Origin: Trichinella spiralis
Taxonomy: Eukaryota > Nematoda > Enoplea > Trichinellida > Trichinellidae
Assembly (NCBI GenBank): GCA_000181795.3
Contig: CM012954.1
Coordinates: 14,086,999 to 14,150,998, forward strand
Reading direction: 5' to 3'
Length of the DNA stretch: 64,000 nucleotides
Both the position numbers and the translations under genes were made by a program. The notes beneath the pieces are model-generated. The model made no database searches. It saw only the letters and a program-made list of their open reading frames with translations, and had not been told where the DNA came from. Below are positions 35,760-48,526 of the stretch, piece after piece. Each line of letters starts with the position of its first letter. Within the stretch, counting starts at the first letter, position 1.

Positions 35760-38248
35760 TCATTGTGAATATAGAAGAAGAGATATGCTAACGTGAGTCG
35801 TTGTTGCCTGCCTTTGGGCATGAAGACATTGTCTCACTCAAACAACGGCGAACAATGGCGTTCGTCCAGGCGATCACATGCCTATAGAAAGCCATTATCA
35901 GCTAGTCGATCCGCATGGCTAAACAATTAAAGGGTTTTCAATGGGATCTTGAAAATTGAAAGATCAACAGCACCTGAGAAGAAGAAGTTGGACATGAAGC
36001 AGACACCTATTGATTGGAGAATGAATAGTTTTTCCTGTTTCACCACACAGCAGAGGTACGTTCATGTTTCAAATTAACCTGTTAGCTGACGCTTTTTTAG
36101 CCGTTGGTCATTTTCTTAAGGCACTTTTTGCACACTGCATGCAATACATATATTGCTCGAACAATTGATTAGAAATTATTGTAATTGAATTTTTGAAAAA
36201 AAAAAGAAAAAAGTTAATTTCATTCAAAATTTCAAATCAAAACAATCTATCCATCACAATCATCCAGCGTAATTATTACTGATTTTTCTGTCTTTCATTC
36301 TTTCTCAATTTCTCTCATTGTATCAATATTTACCTTTGTTTGTTTGTATCTTTGTATGAGCAATTATGCGATTGACAATTGTCAATAACTGTGATACAAT
36401 GCAGTTATTAAGAGCATTGTCTTTGATCAAGCTGAACTTAAAATATGCCTTGTAATATTTTTAGTTTACACTGCTACTAAGAGAATGCAATTTCAGCTTT
36501 CACTATTTGCATAATCAATTACAATCGACAATGATGAAACTGTAATTTAATTTACAACATTTATTCGATTCCCGTGTATTAATTTTTATTCATTTTTAAT
36601 AGATCGATCATTTTGAAAAGAGAACCAAATCGTCGACTTTCTTTCTTTCTTGTTATTGCTATTCCGCTTGACGTGTTATCAGTTTATGCATATTTTTGAA
36701 ATGTAAACAAACGTGCCCTTCAAAATATGCAAAATTATTTATCTGATTCGAACTGGATGATTGAATTTCGAGTTGGTTTTGTCATTCAAATGAATTTGCT
36801 TCAAAATGTTCTTCTTCCGCGTATTACGCTTTGAGCAGTGCTTGAAAAAGATGTGCAAAGTGGAAATTGATCTGATATGACAAAAAATTGTCGACACCAG
36901 TTTTTTAGAAGAGCAACCAACCAACCATTGAACAATCTACCTGCCATATTTCTACAAGCAAGGTGAAGTGGCTTTTTGTTTTGTTGTGTTTTTTCTTTCT
37001 TGAGAATTTACAATTTTAACTATTTCTATGAATGTAGAAGAAAATAAACATAGGGAAATAGCAATCGATTTGAATTTAAATAATTTTTCTTCTCAATTCT
37101 GATCGATTATATTTATATAAATGAAAATATTCTTCGAGCACAACTTTTCAGCTAGAACAAACAGGTCAGGGATGTGTGGGTAAAAAGTTGTTGAGTAAAG
37201 TTTGCTCAACTGTTGTCTGCAAGCAAGCATGGATTAGTTTAGAAATTTTTTAATTTTTTTTTTCTCTGTGAATATTTCAAATTTGTAAAAAAAAATTAAA
37301 TTACTATTTACAATGATAGAAAAAAGTTGTTGTTGTTGTTGTTGATGATCATTTTGCTCTTACCACATTCACTCACTCATTCATTCATTGTTTGCTTCTC
37401 TGTTTCCCAATATACAAAGCCCCATTGATTGGCTTGTTTTTTTTCTTATTTGTAAAGTTGAATAATTTTTGACCAAAAAAATAGCAGTTCTAATTTTCCA
37501 TTGATGAATCTTTTATATTTAACAATGTTGCTTTTTTGGGTGGTGGTGATGGTGGTGCTTATTTATTTATTTTTTTTATCCTTTAGTCAGCATTGCTGGT
37601 TTAATCAAGCGTATGCTTGACGCAATTTTCCAAGCAACATTCCAAATTGTGCACATTCTTTGTTCTTTCTTAGTCGGCATTGAAAAGCAACTGGCAGGCG
37701 ATTAATAAGATCTTTTCACATTTTCCTTCGAACTATTCAATTGATCGGTCATTATAATTGTGTTTATTTTGTTCGCGCTTAGCCGACGAAATTTACTTTT
37801 TCTCCCCCCGCTACTGTGATTATTATTCACTTGGCATTTTGATAAAATCTCCATCAAATTATTATTATTATTCAATTAACTGGAATTTATTGTTTTATTT
37901 GTATTTATTCACGACAACAATGAAACAATAGATCCAGTGACAAGTTCTTTTCTATTCACTGTTAGTGATTGGAAAAATTGTATGTATGCAATATATAAAA
38001 GGAGCTTCATCCATCTGCGGCTTTTTATTATGGTTAGCTTTCCGCATGGCCGGACAAAAGAAAGCGATTAATTTTGTTTTATCATCATTATCACGGTTGT
38101 TCTGGACGGTTTTTTTTCAATACTGTCGCTTGTAAAACAATTTATGCTAGCATGCTTTCATTGGGCAGGGTCAAAAGGCTTTTTGATCAAAAGAAGCCGC
38201 ACAATGTCGTAGCTTTCTTAACGTATCAATTCCTCCGTACTAGTCTGA
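35760..38248. other. Non-coding region downstream of SoxB
   Basis: Aside from the block at 35795-35960, about 2.4 kb of AT-rich sequence with homopolymer runs, (GTT)n near 37327-37344, (CATT)n near 37376-37389 and a GGTGGTGAT run near 37539-37557. No gene seen. The left contig's unique sequence ends here. Confidence 0.4.
35795..35960. promoter_or_regulatory. G+C-richer non-coding block with Sox-type sites, candidate enhancer
   Basis: An island of higher G+C in AT-rich DNA, 1.8 kb downstream of the SoxB gene. It contains AACAATGG (35851-35858), a consensus Sox site, and ACATTGT (35826-35832), the reverse orientation of the same core, 25 bases apart. No coding frame. Enhancer role is inference from location and motifs. 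Confidence 0.3.
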
Positions 38249-41200
38249 TTTTTTTTGAACTTCCAACGGGTCATCGATCCTTCTTGTTTCTTTATAAGGA
38301 TTTTTCCATTTGACCGATTCACTGATAATACAATTGCACCCTTTCATCATTATACAACTATGCACGGTTTGGCAAAAATCTGCTTTTTTTTCTTATTTCT
38401 AGTTTGAAATATTTATCTGCATGTTGGTTTGTGATGAGTTATGATAAGTAAATAAATGATAATTAAAGATGAAAAATTCACTTTGAAATGGTATAAATGT
38501 ATGCAATTGTCAAGGGTATTTGGCAATTAGCAAACGATCGTCATTATCAATCCCGAGAGAGGTGATGGTGAAGATGGAAATTTCAATCACGTTGATTAGA
38601 GATAGATAGAACAGCAGAAGCAGTACTTTTGAAAATGTTTGGTCAAATTTGAATACTTGACAATAGATTTGAATGTTGTTTGTTGTTTGGGCATGTTTCC
38701 GTTCATTGATGCTTTGCTTTTCGAAAACAGCATCCAAATTCAACCGCAGGTGAAACGATCAGTGCTGTCAGTGGCCAGTGGTTTCCGAATCGTCGTTATT
38801 AATTATTAAGCATCGTCGACACTGAAGCTAGTGTCGGCGACCAATTGAACAACGGCTTTCGGTTTGTAGGGAATTTCATTATTAACACCGCAGGGGGATT
38901 GTAGGCTGATTGCCAATCTCACAATTTACCGCAAGCACCTAACGGAAATTTTCTACTCAGCTTGAACACAATTGCGTTCGGCTTGTTGTCCAAAGGAGCG
39001 ATTCTTTTCATTTTGTTTCCTTTTACAATCGTTTTCGTTTAACGCTGCTTGAAAGAAAATTACTACGCCAAATGCATGAATGGAACGCTTGATTGTAATC
39101 TGTATAAACAATTTTACAGCATTTAGAATATTGAATTAACAAAATTGGGCATTACATTTGCACAAAGATGTGCTGCTAACTGTCTTCTCCTCCAACAGAC
39201 TCGACAACTAACTCAGTGTTCTTGTTTTACATATTCTATTGCAAACCAAATCAAAATTATGCAAATTGGTGAATTGGAAAACAAAATACAATTATAGAAT
39301 TTTTTGTGTTCTTTATTCTCTGCTCAAGTACTGTAATTACTTTTGTAGATTGATTTCATTTTTGTGAACTTTCTCTATTGAAAATTCAGTGAAAAAAAAG
39401 TGACAAAAAATTTGCAACATGATCACAAATGATCAACGTTTTCAGCAATGTAATAGACATTTCTAGACACATACATATGAAAAAGTAACTCTGACCGTAA
39501 CCAGATAGGTACAGTATGATGATGATGATATGTAGAAATGAAATCTGAAATATTATTATTCATTTTTGATCAAATTTCACCTTTGCTGAGCAGAATGTGA
39601 CTGAATAATAGTATTTTTTCAAATTGCAACACATTTTATCAATCGTTGGACATATTTTTTGCAAACAAAATTATGATAATTGCTTTTTGTTTTGTATTGT
39701 AAGTGGGAATAATTAAGAAATATAAAATATAATAATAGACGGTTTATTGTACACGAATGACTTGTTGGACGGCATTGTTGATGGTGAATTTCGTTTTCTT
39801 TTTTTTCTTTCCTTCATCTGCTTGCTGCTTCTATTGTCTACTGGAGAAAGGGTTTTGGAAGGGGATGTTTCAGTATTAGAAAGGGGTTTGTTTTGCTTGT
39901 TGGAAAAAGCAATAATGGTCGTTGTCTTCATTGTCGTAAAGTGACGTGAAATTGAAGAATCTGCCGGTCTATTGGCCACAATGGGGCGCCCTGTCGGTAT
40001 AACGAACATTAACAGCAGTTCAGCTCGTTTCGACTCTGTGGGAACCAGCTCCTCGTAGACATTGCGGCGACAGTGGCTATTATCGTTTATGGACAAAGCC
40101 CGTCATGGGTCGTTTGAGGACGACCATTGTCCTATGGTGTGAACAGGTGGCCACTTGCCGGGTGTGCTTCAATTGACCGCGATGACCTCAATGACCATCT
40201 CGACAATGTCCAAGCTGCTTCTTATTGCCAAAAATTTTGCATTATTTTTCTCTGTACATCTTTTTCTTTCATCGCCACCATTACCACTTACAGCACTAAC
40301 GACAACAACATCGACAACAATAAACGTACACATACATATTTTAGAAAGAAAGAATTATTATTTTTTGAAATAACAGTTCATTATTGAAAAATTCTTCGCC
40401 ATTTTGCTTGGTAATGCTGGGGAGGTTTTTTTATTGAAGAAACTTTGCATTTTACAAATTTTTTACTATTGTTAAAAGTAGCTTTTTCTTTTTCATATTT
40501 TTAACCCAAAAAAACTGTTATTGGTTTAAAAGACCGATTATTTCTTACAAAGTAATTTGAATATTCTTATTCAAATTCAATTCTAGTAACAATTCTTAGA
40601 ATATTTATGTATGTTTCGTCATGACGTTCGTTGACGTTTCTTCTTTTCATAAGCAGGAGTAAAATACTTTTCTGCTTTTTCTTTTCCACACCTTAGCAGA
40701 AAAGCGACTTTATTATGGAACTGTAGACAATTTGCATGCCTCAGGTATAAAAACTGTATTCGGGATGTTCAAGGAATAATCAAACCGAGTAAGGAAATTG
40801 CATATTTCTTTTCATTAGCATGAACGTTGTTTTGTGAAAGCATCCGATATTTCGTAGAAGTTGTGCGATGGGAAAAAAAATCACAACAACAATAGCATTA
40901 TCAAAAGTGGAACGATTTATTCGTTCTTGTTGACGTAAACGAACTATAGCTAATCGTTGACTCGTGGCCGAATGCACGATGATCACATCTTCACATGGTT
41001 AATTAGGCGATAAATGAAAATATGATTTCTCATCTGATAATTTCTTTTGTACGAAATAGAAACAGTGACATGCATCGTAATACAGGTTTTGTGTGAATTT
41101 ACTTTTATTGACAATTTTTGATTTATTATAAAATTGTATTATTTATAAGTTGGATTTATTTTTATCAAATAAAATGAAAATGTGATAAATGACAAGATTT

Positions 41201-42804
41201 TAGAAAAACGTTTTACATTATCTTAATTTCGAATCTCAAATTCAAATTTTAATTGATTTTCATTTCCATTTATAAGTAATAATATAGAAATGAAAGAATA
41301 AGAAGGAATTATTTGTTAATAAAAATACATGAGAATGTATAAATAAAACAGGATAAAGGAAAAGCAATACATTGTGGTGGAGCTTATAATAGTAATAAAT
41401 AAATAAATAAATAAATAAATTCTATAATCTGTGTGATAAGGGTTGGGCAACAAGGCGCGAATTGTACCGGTTCGTTAAAGATGCAATAAAGTGATAAGAT
41501 CGTTGTACGCCATTTGCTCCTCAGCGTGGACACAATTCAATTTGGCACAAGCCCTCTTTATCTCATTAAACGCCGCTCTTTGCACTGCATACTGTAGTCA
41601 GTGCCATGGGCCAGATGTGGACAACAAGCGCTTGTTGAGATCCAATTCAGCTCTGGCGAAAGGGAGATAATTTGCAATTTTTGTCTCCGGAAATTTGCTT
41701 ACATGCTTGTTAAATGAAATAGCAATCAAGAAAGCTAGCAGTCGGCTGTCGATGTGCACGATTCGATTACAACTGCTATGCGAGGAAATTGCATTACCAA
41801 TTGGTAACCATTTTCAGGAGTAGAGAAGCCTCAGTTGACAGTGACGGCTATTTAGATCAGTTAATTCTGTGCCATTGAAAACCGCATTCTGCTTGCATTG
41901 CATTGAAGAAAAATAACTCTTTAACCTTTCTGTGTTGGCGCTTTCAGAGTTTTCTTTTCAGAACACAAATTCCACGTTCATCGTATTGTTATTGATGCTT
42001 TTCAATGCAAATCTAACAATCTGCTGCTAACCACAAAAGTAGTATTGAATTCAGAAATTTTTTCATTATTATTATTACTTTTACTCATAACATTCCAGTA
42101 TACTTTAACATTGTGAATGAAAATGAAATGTTTCAGTTTTGTAATTCATTTATTTATTTATTTATTTTAGTTATAAATTTTAAAATCAAACAAGAAACTT
42201 GTTTTGTCAATATGGAAAAAGCGGATTAACCGAGTATTATTAATTTTTGCGATAAGCATTCAATTAGCTATCATTCGTTTTTAATTAAATAAGTTTTCTA
42301 AAAAGTTATTGCTTTTAAAAAAAGCTATTTTTTACGTGTAATAGAAGGATGAAATTTTTTATTCAACAAATACAAAGTGTTTAAGCTTTATGAAGTTTGA
42401 ATTGATAAGAAAAATACTGTCAGCTGCGTCCAATTATAATTGCAGTTGATATTGAAAACGCACCTAATTATGTATGGTAGCAGTGAATTAGATATTGGAC
42501 GAATTTCAAATCAATACAGAATTTTCTGTTTGTTTTCTTCAGCGCGTTCGCCTTCAACAATGCGCAATTTGGTCGAAAATATTCAGAATGCGATTTTCAT
42601 TTTTCAACCAAAAGCCAACTGTTCATTTAATAACAATGCCAATAAAAGCTGCATTATTCCGTTTGTTCATGAAATTTAACGATGAAATTAGCTTCTTTCA
42701 ATAAGTGCACGTTGAATTTTCTGTACAATTTTGATCCTACTTTAACGCGTTTAAATGTACTGATTTTGACTAGAGGTATGAAATTTCGATTGCTAAAATA
42801 CAGC
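38249..42804 (+). repeat. Copy 1 of a ~4.56 kb direct duplication (ends at assembly gap)
   Basis: Runs from an eight-T run before GAACTTCC to the last base before the ten Ns and matches 42815-47382 base for base with few differences. Shared landmarks: the hairpin at 38813-38840, the GC-rich block around 39950-40230, the (AATA)n tract near 41396-41419 and the (TTTA)n tract near 42149-42167. It contains several open frames on both strands (e.g. minus 39713-40096) but no recognisable gene. Differences cluster at the two ends and at about 39200 and 39770-39800. Most likely the 3' end of one contig, not a true repeat. Confidence 0.9.
38813..38840. other. 11-bp stem, 6-base loop hairpin
   Basis: TCGTCGACACT (38813-38823) pairs with AGTGTCGGCGA (38830-38840) over eleven positions, one of them G-U, around the loop GAAGCT. 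In the second copy (43375-43402) the only change in this element is inside the loop (GAACCT), leaving the stem intact. It lies in a G+C-richer block with a homeodomain-like TTAATTATTAA just upstream. Function unknown. Confidence 0.4.
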
Positions 42805-42814
42805 NNNNNNNNNN
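42805..42814. other. Assembly gap (10 N)
   Basis: Exactly ten N bases, the only ambiguous bases in the window. They sit precisely at the junction of the two copies of the duplication, so the gap length is a placeholder. Confidence 0.99.
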
Positions 42815-45800
42815 TTTTTTTTGAAACTTCCAACCGGGGTCATCGATCTTCTGTTTCTTATAAGGATTTTCATTGACGATCACTGATAATACAATTGCAC
42901 CCTTTCATCATTACACAACTATGCACGGTTTGGCAAAAATCTGCTTTTTTTTTCTTATTTCTAGTTTGAAATATTTATCTGCATGTTGGTTTGTGATGAG
43001 TTATGATAAGTAAATAAATGATAATTAAAGATGAAAAATTCACTTGGAAATGGTATAAATGTATGCAATTGTCAAGGGTATTTGACAATTAGCAAACGAT
43101 CGTCATTATCAATCCCGAGAGAGGTGATGGTGAAGATGGAAATTTCAATCACGTTGATTAGAGATAGATAGAACAGCAGAAGCAGTACTTTTGAAAATGC
43201 TTGGTCAAATTTGAATACTTGACAATAGATTTGAATGTTGTTTGTTGTTTGGGCATGTTTCCGTTCATTGATGCTTTGCTTTTCGAAAACAGCATCCAAA
43301 TTCAACCGCAGGTGAAACGATCAGTGCTGTCAGTGGCCAGTGGTTTCCGAATCGTCGTTATTAATTATTAAGCATCGTCGACACTGAACCTAGTGTCGGC
43401 GACCAATTGAACAACGGCTTTCGGTTTGTAGGGAATTTCATTATTAACACCGCAGGGGGATTGTAGGCTGATTGCCAATCTCACAATTTACCGCAAGCAC
43501 CTAACGGAAATTTTCTACTCAGCTTGAACACAATTGCGTTCGGCTTGTTGTCCAAAGGAGCGATTCTTTTCATTTTGTTTCCTTTTACAATCGTTTTCGT
43601 TTAACGCTGCTTGAAAGAAAATTACTACGCCAAATGCATGAATGGAACGCTTGATTGTAATCTGTATAAACAATTTTACAGCATTTAGAATATTGAATTA
43701 ACAAAATTGGGCATTACATTTGCACAAAGATGTGCTGCTAACTGTCTTCTTTTCCAACAGACTCATTGCATCCACTGACAACTAACTCAGCGACAACTTG
43801 TTTTACATATTCTATTGCAAACCAAATCAAAATTATGCAAATTGGTGAATTGGAAAACAAAATACAATTATAGAATTTTTTGTGTTCTTTATTCTCTGCT
43901 CAAGTACTGTAATTACTTTTGTAGATTGATTTCATTTTTGTGAACTTTCTCTATTGAAAATTCAGTGAAAAAAAAGTGACAAAAAATTTGCAACATGATC
44001 ACAAATGATCAACGTTTTCAGCAATGTAATAGACATTTCTAGACACATACATATGAAAAAGTAACTCTGACCGTAACCAGATAGGTACAGTATGATGATG
44101 ATGATATGTAGAAATGAAATCTGAAATATTATTATTCATTTTTGATCAAATTTCACCTTTGCTGAGCAGAATGTGACTGAATAATAGTATTTTTTCAAAT
44201 TGCAACACATTTTATCAATCGTTGGACATATTTTTTGCAAACAAAATTATGATAATTGCTTTTTGTTTTGTATTGTAAGTGGGAATAATTAAGAAATATA
44301 AAATATAATAATAGACGGTTTATTGTACACGAATGACTTGTTGGACCGGCATTCTTGCTGCTGAATTTCGTTTTCCTTTTTTTCTTTCCCTCATCTGCTT
44401 GCTGCTTCTATTGTCTACTGGAGAAAGGGTTTTGGAAGGGGATGTTTCAGTATTAGAAAGGGGTTTGTTTTGCTTGTTGGAAAAAGCAATAATGGTCGTT
44501 GTCTTCATTGTCGTAAAGTGACGTGAAATTGAAGAATCTGCCGGTCTATTGGCCACAATGGGGCGCCCTGTCGGTATAACGAACATTAACAGCAGTTCAG
44601 CTCGTTTCGACTCTGTGGGAACCAGCTCCTCGTAGACATTGCGGCGACAGTGGCTATTATCGTTTATGGACAAAGCCCGTCATGGGTCGTTTGAGGACGA
44701 CCATTGTCCTATGGTGTGAACAGGTGGCCACTTGCCGGGTGTGCTTCAATTGACCGCGATGACCTCAATGACCATCTCGACAATGTCCAAGCTGCTTCTT
44801 ATTGCCAAAAATTTTGCATTATTTTTCTCTGTACATCTTTTTCTTTCATCGCCACCATTACCACTTACAGCACTAACGACAACAACATCGACAACAATAA
44901 ACGTACACATACATATTTTAGAAAGAAAGAATTATTATTTTTTGATATAACAGTTCATTATTGAAAAATTCTTCGCCATTTTGCTTGGTAATGCTGGGGA
45001 GGTTTTTTTATTGAAGAAACTTTGCATTTTACAAATTTTTTACTATTGTTAAAAGTAGCTTTTTCTTTTTCATATTTTTAACCCAAAAAAATTGTTATTG
45101 GTTTAAAAGACTGATTATTTCTTACAAAGTAATTTGAATATTCTTATTCAAATTCAATTCTAGTAACAATTCTTAGAATATTTATGTATGTTTCATCATG
45201 ACGTTCGTTGACGTTTCTTCTTTTCATAAGCAGGAGTAAAATACTTTTCCGCTTTTTCTTTTCCACACCTTAGCAGAAAAGCGACTTCATTATGGAACTG
45301 TAGACAATTTGCATGCCTCAGGTATAAAAACTCTATTCGGGATGTTCAAAGAATAATCAAACCGAGTAAGGAAATTGCATATTCCTTTTCATTAGCATGA
45401 ACGTTGTTTTGTGAAAGCATCCGATATTTCGTAGAAGTTGTGCGATGGGAAAAAAAATCACAACAACAATAGCATTATCAAAAGTGGAACGATTTATTCG
45501 TTCTTGTTGACGTAAACGAACTATAGCTAATCGTTGACTCGTGGCCGAATGCACGATGATCACATCTTCACATGGTTAATTAGGCGATAAATGAAAATAT
45601 GATTTCTCATCTGATAATTTCTTTTGTACGAAATAGAAACAGTGACATGCATCGTAATACAGGTTTTGTGTGAATTTATTTTTATTGACAATTTTTGATT
45701 TATTATAAAATTGTATTATTTATAAGTTGGATCTATTTTTATCAAATAAAATGAAAATGTGATAAATGACAAGATTTTAGAAAAACGTTTTACATTATCT

Positions 45801-47382
45801 TAATTTCGAATCTCAAATTCAAATTTTAATTGATTTTCATTTCCATTTATAAGTAATAATATAGAAATGAAAGAATAAGAAGGAATTATTTGTTAATAAA
45901 AATACATGAGAATGTATAAATAAAACAGGATAAAGGAAAAGCAATACATTGTGGTGGAGCTTATAATAGTAATAAATAAATAAATAAATAAATAAATTCT
46001 ATAATCTGTGTGATAAGGGTTGGGCAACAAGGCGCGAATTGTACCGGTTCGTTAAAGATGCAATAAAGTGATAAGATCGTTGTACGCCATTTGCTCCTCA
46101 GCGTGGACACAATTCAATTTGGCACAAGCCCTCTTTATCTCATTAAACGCCGCTCTTTGCACTGCATACTGTAGTCAGTGCCATGGGCCAGATGTGGACA
46201 ACAAGCGCTTGTTGAGATCCAATTCAGCTCTGGCGAAAGGGAGATAATTTGCAATTTTTGTCTCCGGAAATTTGCTTACATGCTTGTTAAATGAAATAGC
46301 AATCAAGAAAGCTAGCAGTCGGTTGTCGATGTGCACGATTCGATTACAACTGCTATGCGAGGAAATTGCATTACCAATTGGTAACCATTTTCAGGAGTAG
46401 AGAAGCCTCAGTTGACAGTGACGGCTATTTAGATCAGTTAATTCTGTGCCATTGAAAACCGCATTCTGCTTGCATTGCATTGAAGAAAAATAACTCTTTA
46501 ACCTTTCTGTGTTGGCGCTTTCAGAGTTTTCTTTGCAGAACACAAATTCCACGTTCATCTTATTGTTATTGATGCTTTTCAATGCAAATCTAACAATCTG
46601 CTGCTAACCACAAAAGTAGTATTGAATTCAGAAATTTTATTATTATTATTATTATTACTTTTACTCATAACATTCCAGTATACTTTAACACTGTGAATGA
46701 AAATGAAATGTTTCAGTTTTGTAATTCATTTATTTATTTATTTATTTTAGTTATAACTTTTAAAATCAAACAAGAAACTTGTTTTGTCAATATGGAAAAA
46801 GCGGATTAACCGAGTATTATTAATTTTTGCGATAAGCATTCAATTAGCTATCATTCGTTTTTAATTAAATAAGTTTTCTAAAAAGTTATTGCTTTTAAAA
46901 AAAGCTATTTTTTACGTGTAATAGAAGGATGAAATTTTTTATTCAACAAATACAAAGTGTTTAAGCTTTATGAAGTTTGAATTGATAAGAAAAATACTGT
47001 CAGCTGCGTCCAATTATAATTGCAGTTGATATTGAAAACGCACCTAATTATGTATGGTAGCAGTGAATTAGATATTGGACGAATTTCAAATCAATACAGA
47101 ATTTTCTGTTTGTTTTCTTCAGCGCGTTCGCCTTCAACAATGCGCAATTTGGTCGAAAATATTCAGAATGCGATTTTCATTTTTCAACCAAAAGCCAACT
47201 GTTCATTTAATAACAATGCCAATAAAAGCTGCATTATTCCGTTTGTTCATGAAATTTAACGATGAAATTAGCTTCTTTCAATAAGTGCACGTTGAATTTT
47301 CTGTACAATTTTGATCCAATTTAACGCGTTTAAATTTACTGATTTTGACTAGAGGAATGAAATTTCGATTGCTAAATACAGC
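42815..47382 (+). repeat. Copy 2 of the ~4.56 kb direct duplication (starts at assembly gap)
   Basis: Begins at the first base after the Ns and ends at 47382, where copy 1 runs out; the sequence then continues into unique DNA. The offset to copy 1 changes from 4566 at the left end to 4578 at the right, so only a handful of small indels exist. One is a replacement around 43763-43800 compared with 39200-39225. Probably the 5' end of the right-hand contig covering the same locus as copy 1, perhaps from the other haplotype. Confidence 0.9.
44320..44673 (-). CDS. Possible terminal coding exon, unrecognised (copy in 39713-40096 is frame-shifted)
   Basis: Minus-strand open frame of 117 codons in the more G+C-rich part of the duplicated segment. 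It encodes CRRNVYEELVPTESKRAELL, then VIPTGRPIVANRPADSS, and a basic tail ending QQVIRVQ. There is no good ATG at the left; an AG acceptor inside CGATAATAG could open the exon. The equivalent frame at 39713-40096 is the same for about 95 residues but then diverges after a one-base difference (GGACGG versus GGACCGG on the plus strand). A plus-strand frame over 44333-44521 also resembles a signal peptide, so the strand is not settled. Function unknown. Confidence 0.2.
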   Translation of the reverse strand: MSINDNSHCRRNVYEELVPTESKRAELLLMFVIPTGRPIVANRPADSSISRHFTTMKTTTIIAFSNKQNKPLSNTETSPSKTLSPVDNRSSKQMRERKKGKRNSAARMPVQQVIRVQ

Positions 47383-48526
47383 ATCGCTTTATTATGGTTA
47401 GCACCGATTGACCCTTCACAATAGCATAATTGTTCATGCTTGCTTGTGCAACAAGTTGTTTATTTTTTTTCTTTTTACTTCTACACGGCATTTGATTTCA
47501 CTTTTTATTCTCTTATGAATACAATTGAGCTTAGTAGTTTATGCAAAATGAGCAGACGGTCATCACTTTGTTACACTGGATCAAATTTCAGTTTCTACGC
47601 TCATGCACATTAACATGTGACCGTGTTTATTACGAATTATAGATCAAATTTATTCTGGACAAATGAAGCAGTGTAATAGCAATTTATTAAATCAATGGAG
47701 CATCAATAAACAGTTTTCCTTGTAAAATATTTATAATTACACTGCTTTCTCAAAGTGAATTTTTCAAAACAACACCTTTTATTCACGTTCAAACTCTGAT
47801 AATTCTACTACTTAGAACTTCTTTGAATAAAGGCTTATATATTAAGTAAATTTTGCCATCTTTGCAAACGTTTACAGCATATAACTGAATAAATATTCTT
47901 TAAGAAAAAAATATTAAAATAAATAAATTTTAATCATGTGATTTTAGTTGTACATTATTTCATTTTAATTATAACTGAAACAAATGTTTATTGTTTTGAA
48001 TAAATTTGACAACTTAAACATCCCTTTATTACAGTAAGGCTATTCTTTTCACGTTCTGCATAGATTAGCATTAGCAGGGAAAGGGAGAACTGCAGAACAC
48101 TGATTTATAGCTTATATTAAATGTATTTATTGTTGTATTAATTTATTATTAAATGATAATCGGAATAATAATTCATTTTGTGAAAGTTATAAAGCGTTTA
48201 TGAATACTTTGCAAATGAAATTAAAAATCATTTAATTTTTTGAACAGCTTTTCTTCACTTTGAACTTGAATTTTAAAGTGTCGCAGTTCAATATGGCATA
48301 TTCAGTATTTGCATCAACTTTAAATGTCAAGCTTGATTTCTTGTAAATTTCTTTTACAGTATCAATATTAAAATCGATACTAGTCGTTGTTGTTTGCTTA
48401 ATTTTGACGTTGGTTGTGTTTGTCGTAGCGGCTTTGTTTAATATGACACTTTGACAATTCTGAAGTGTTTATGTGAATTTCAATATCCATATTTTAATAT
48501 GTTTTTGATTTCAGTTTACAGCTGTC
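47383..48526. other. Intergenic region before SPRYD7
   Basis: AT-rich unique sequence of the right-hand contig leading to SPRYD7. No coding frame, RNA gene or long repeat seen; presumably contains the SPRYD7 promoter in its last few hundred bases. Confidence 0.4.

Noticed and set aside
40182-40373. Plus-strand frame resembling a signal peptide followed by a Thr-rich tail
   Set aside because: It overlaps other equally open frames, and identity between the two assembled copies is not evidence of selection because the whole segment is identical.
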